Positions 19,153 through 20,007 of a DNA stretch of 20,007 nucleotides are shown one piece after another. The notes below the pieces were generated by a model. It worked only from the letters and a program-made list of their open reading frames with translations. It was not told the origin of the DNA and did no database searches. Numbering within the stretch: the stretch's first letter is position 1; each line of letters opens with the position of its first letter. A program made the position numbers and the translations under genes. The stretch is from a virus, in IMG/VR virus record IMGVR_UViG_3300046321_000474, positions 1 to 20,007 of that record. The stretch is one strand, 5' to 3'.

Positions 19153-20007
19153 ATGAACACTTTTGTTAACAATATTAATAATCAAGAAGTAAAAACCTCA
19201 AATGGCATGAAAGCTCTGAACTCAACATCTTCAATGTGTGTCGATTTGTTTTTCAATATAGGTGCTTCTCGCGGCAAAGATATTGTTCCGGGCTTTCTTG
19301 CTGCATATAATGAAAATCCTGATTATGCATTACGCATTGCTCAATGGGTGCGTGATGTTCGCCAAGGCGCAGGTGAACGCAAAATCTTCCGTGATATTTT
19401 GTTAGAAACAGAACGCAAGGATCCAGATGCTGCAATTGCTTTGTTAAACAATGTCCCTGAATTAGGACGTTGGGATGACCTATTGATTGATTTCAAAAAC
19501 CCTGCGGTAAAGAAATATGCTTTCAACATGATAAAAGATGCTTTGGCTTCTGGAAACGGGCTTGCAGCAAAATGGATGCCCCGCAAAGGGCCAAAGGCTG
19601 CTGAACTGAGGTTATTCTTGGGTTGGACCCCAAAACAGTATCGTAAAACTTTGGTTAATTTGACTAAAGTTGTTGAAACACATATGTGTGCAAAAGATTG
19701 GGATAATATTAATTTCAATCATGTACCATCTGTAGCTGGCGCTCGCTACAAGAAGGCATTCAATCGTCATACCCCAAAGTATGCTGAATGGGCCGCCAAG
19801 TTGATATCTACGGATCCTGAAGTTTCGGCTTCAGTCAAGGTGAATGCGGGTGCTGTATATCCGCATGATGTATTAAAAGGTTTTAATAGATATTATACAC
19901 CTTCTGACGCTAAATTGAACAATATTCAAGGACAATGGGATGCTTTGCCAAATTTTATGGGTGAAGGTGTTAATGTAATGCCTATCTCTGATGTTTCAGG
20001 TTCTATG
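19153..20007 (+). CDS. Ro60-like protein (TROVE/DUF2828 with vWA domain), N-terminal part
   Basis: The first 285 residues of a larger protein that continues beyond the window. ATG 19153 follows AAGGA (19141-19145). Residues about 25-120 are helical repeats (VDLFFNIGASRGKDIVPGFLAAYNENPDYALRIAQWVRDVRQGAGERKIFRDIL, then LGRWDDLL). They continue with WMPRKG, ELRLFLGWTPKQYRKTLVNLTKVVETHMCAKDWDNINFNHVPSVAG and AVYPHDVLKGF, the signature series of DUF2828 proteins, relatives of the TROVE domain of Ro60. The last residues, ISDVSGSM (D280, S282, S284), begin the vWA metal site (DxSxS). Ro60 proteins are rings that bind Y RNAs and misfolded RNAs in quality control. The Y-RNA-like gene directly upstream supports such a role here. 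Confidence 0.88.
   Translation, partial: MNTFVNNINNQEVKTSNGMKALNSTSSMCVDLFFNIGASRGKDIVPGFLAAYNENPDYALRIAQWVRDVRQGAGERKIFRDILLETERKDPDAAIALLNNVPELGRWDDLLIDFKNPAVKKYAFNMIKDALASGNGLAAKWMPRKGPKAAELRLFLGWTPKQYRKTLVNLTKVVETHMCAKDWDNINFNHVPSVAGARYKKAFNRHTPKYAEWAAKLISTDPEVSASVKVNAGAVYPHDVLKGFNRYYTPSDAKLNNIQGQWDALPNFMGEGVNVMPISDVSGSM

Noticed and set aside
1-20007. CRISPR array, insertion sequence or attachment site.
   Set aside because: No regularly spaced repeats, transposase or integrase gene, or paired att-like repeats were seen. The mobile elements here are inteins and homing endonucleases.

Overview
This AT-rich window looks like part of a large lytic phage genome, probably a T4-like myovirus of a Gram-negative host, and marine alphaproteobacteria are a reasonable guess. 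The evidence is a T4 gp61-type primase, tightly packed short genes all on the plus strand, overlapping stop/start codons, a tRNA cluster, and phage-style homing endonucleases. The host guess rests on a TAXI-type periplasmic binding protein and a B12-dependent ribonucleotide reductase. It is an inference, not a reading of the sequence.

Layout: (1) Positions 1-1940 hold a run of small, partly coupled genes of structural or unknown type. (2) Positions 1941-2650 hold two small membrane proteins, possibly holin-like. (3) Positions 2664-9508 are the replication and nucleotide block: primase, a 43-residue ORF, flavin-dependent thymidylate synthase (ThyX) and class II ribonucleotide reductase (NrdJ). 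NrdJ carries two inteins. The first is contiguous with a LAGLIDADG endonuclease and sits directly before the catalytic Cys. The second is split: its N and C halves are in separate genes with a GIY-YIG endonuclease gene between them. Removing both leaves about 735 residues, the expected size of a monomeric class II reductase. (4) Positions 9519-11958 hold small genes, a second GIY-YIG (SegE-like) gene, a winged-helix-like protein, an SNase-type nuclease and five tRNA or tRNA-like genes plus a tRNA fragment. Several of these tRNAs are abnormal. (5) Positions 11979-13831 hold three unknown proteins. (6) Positions 13849-15559 hold PnuC and a NadR-like bifunctional enzyme, together an NAD+ salvage module. 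(7) Positions 15650-18049 hold an exported-protein block: NlpC/P60-like hydrolase, small membrane protein, SPFH lipoprotein and TAXI-like binding protein. (8) Positions 18051-18922 hold dUTPase and an unknown protein. (9) Positions 18931-20007 hold a structured RNA followed by a Ro60-like (DUF2828/TROVE plus vWA) protein that runs off the window.

The most striking feature is the RNA at 18931-19045. It reads as a circularly permuted tRNA: T arm, acceptor 3' strand, a 4-nt loop, acceptor 5' strand, D arm, with the two outer ends closed by a separate 8-bp stem. This is the known architecture of bacterial YrlA-type Y RNAs, the partners of Ro60, and it lies just upstream of a Ro60-like gene. The second theme is start-codon hairpins at three nuclease genes. 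Each contains a late-promoter-like NATAAATA placed so that initiation there would drop the 5' arm of the hairpin, the logic known for T4 I-TevI. Sigma70-like promoters are visible ahead of the primase, the HTH gene, tRNA-Arg and the 18590 gene.
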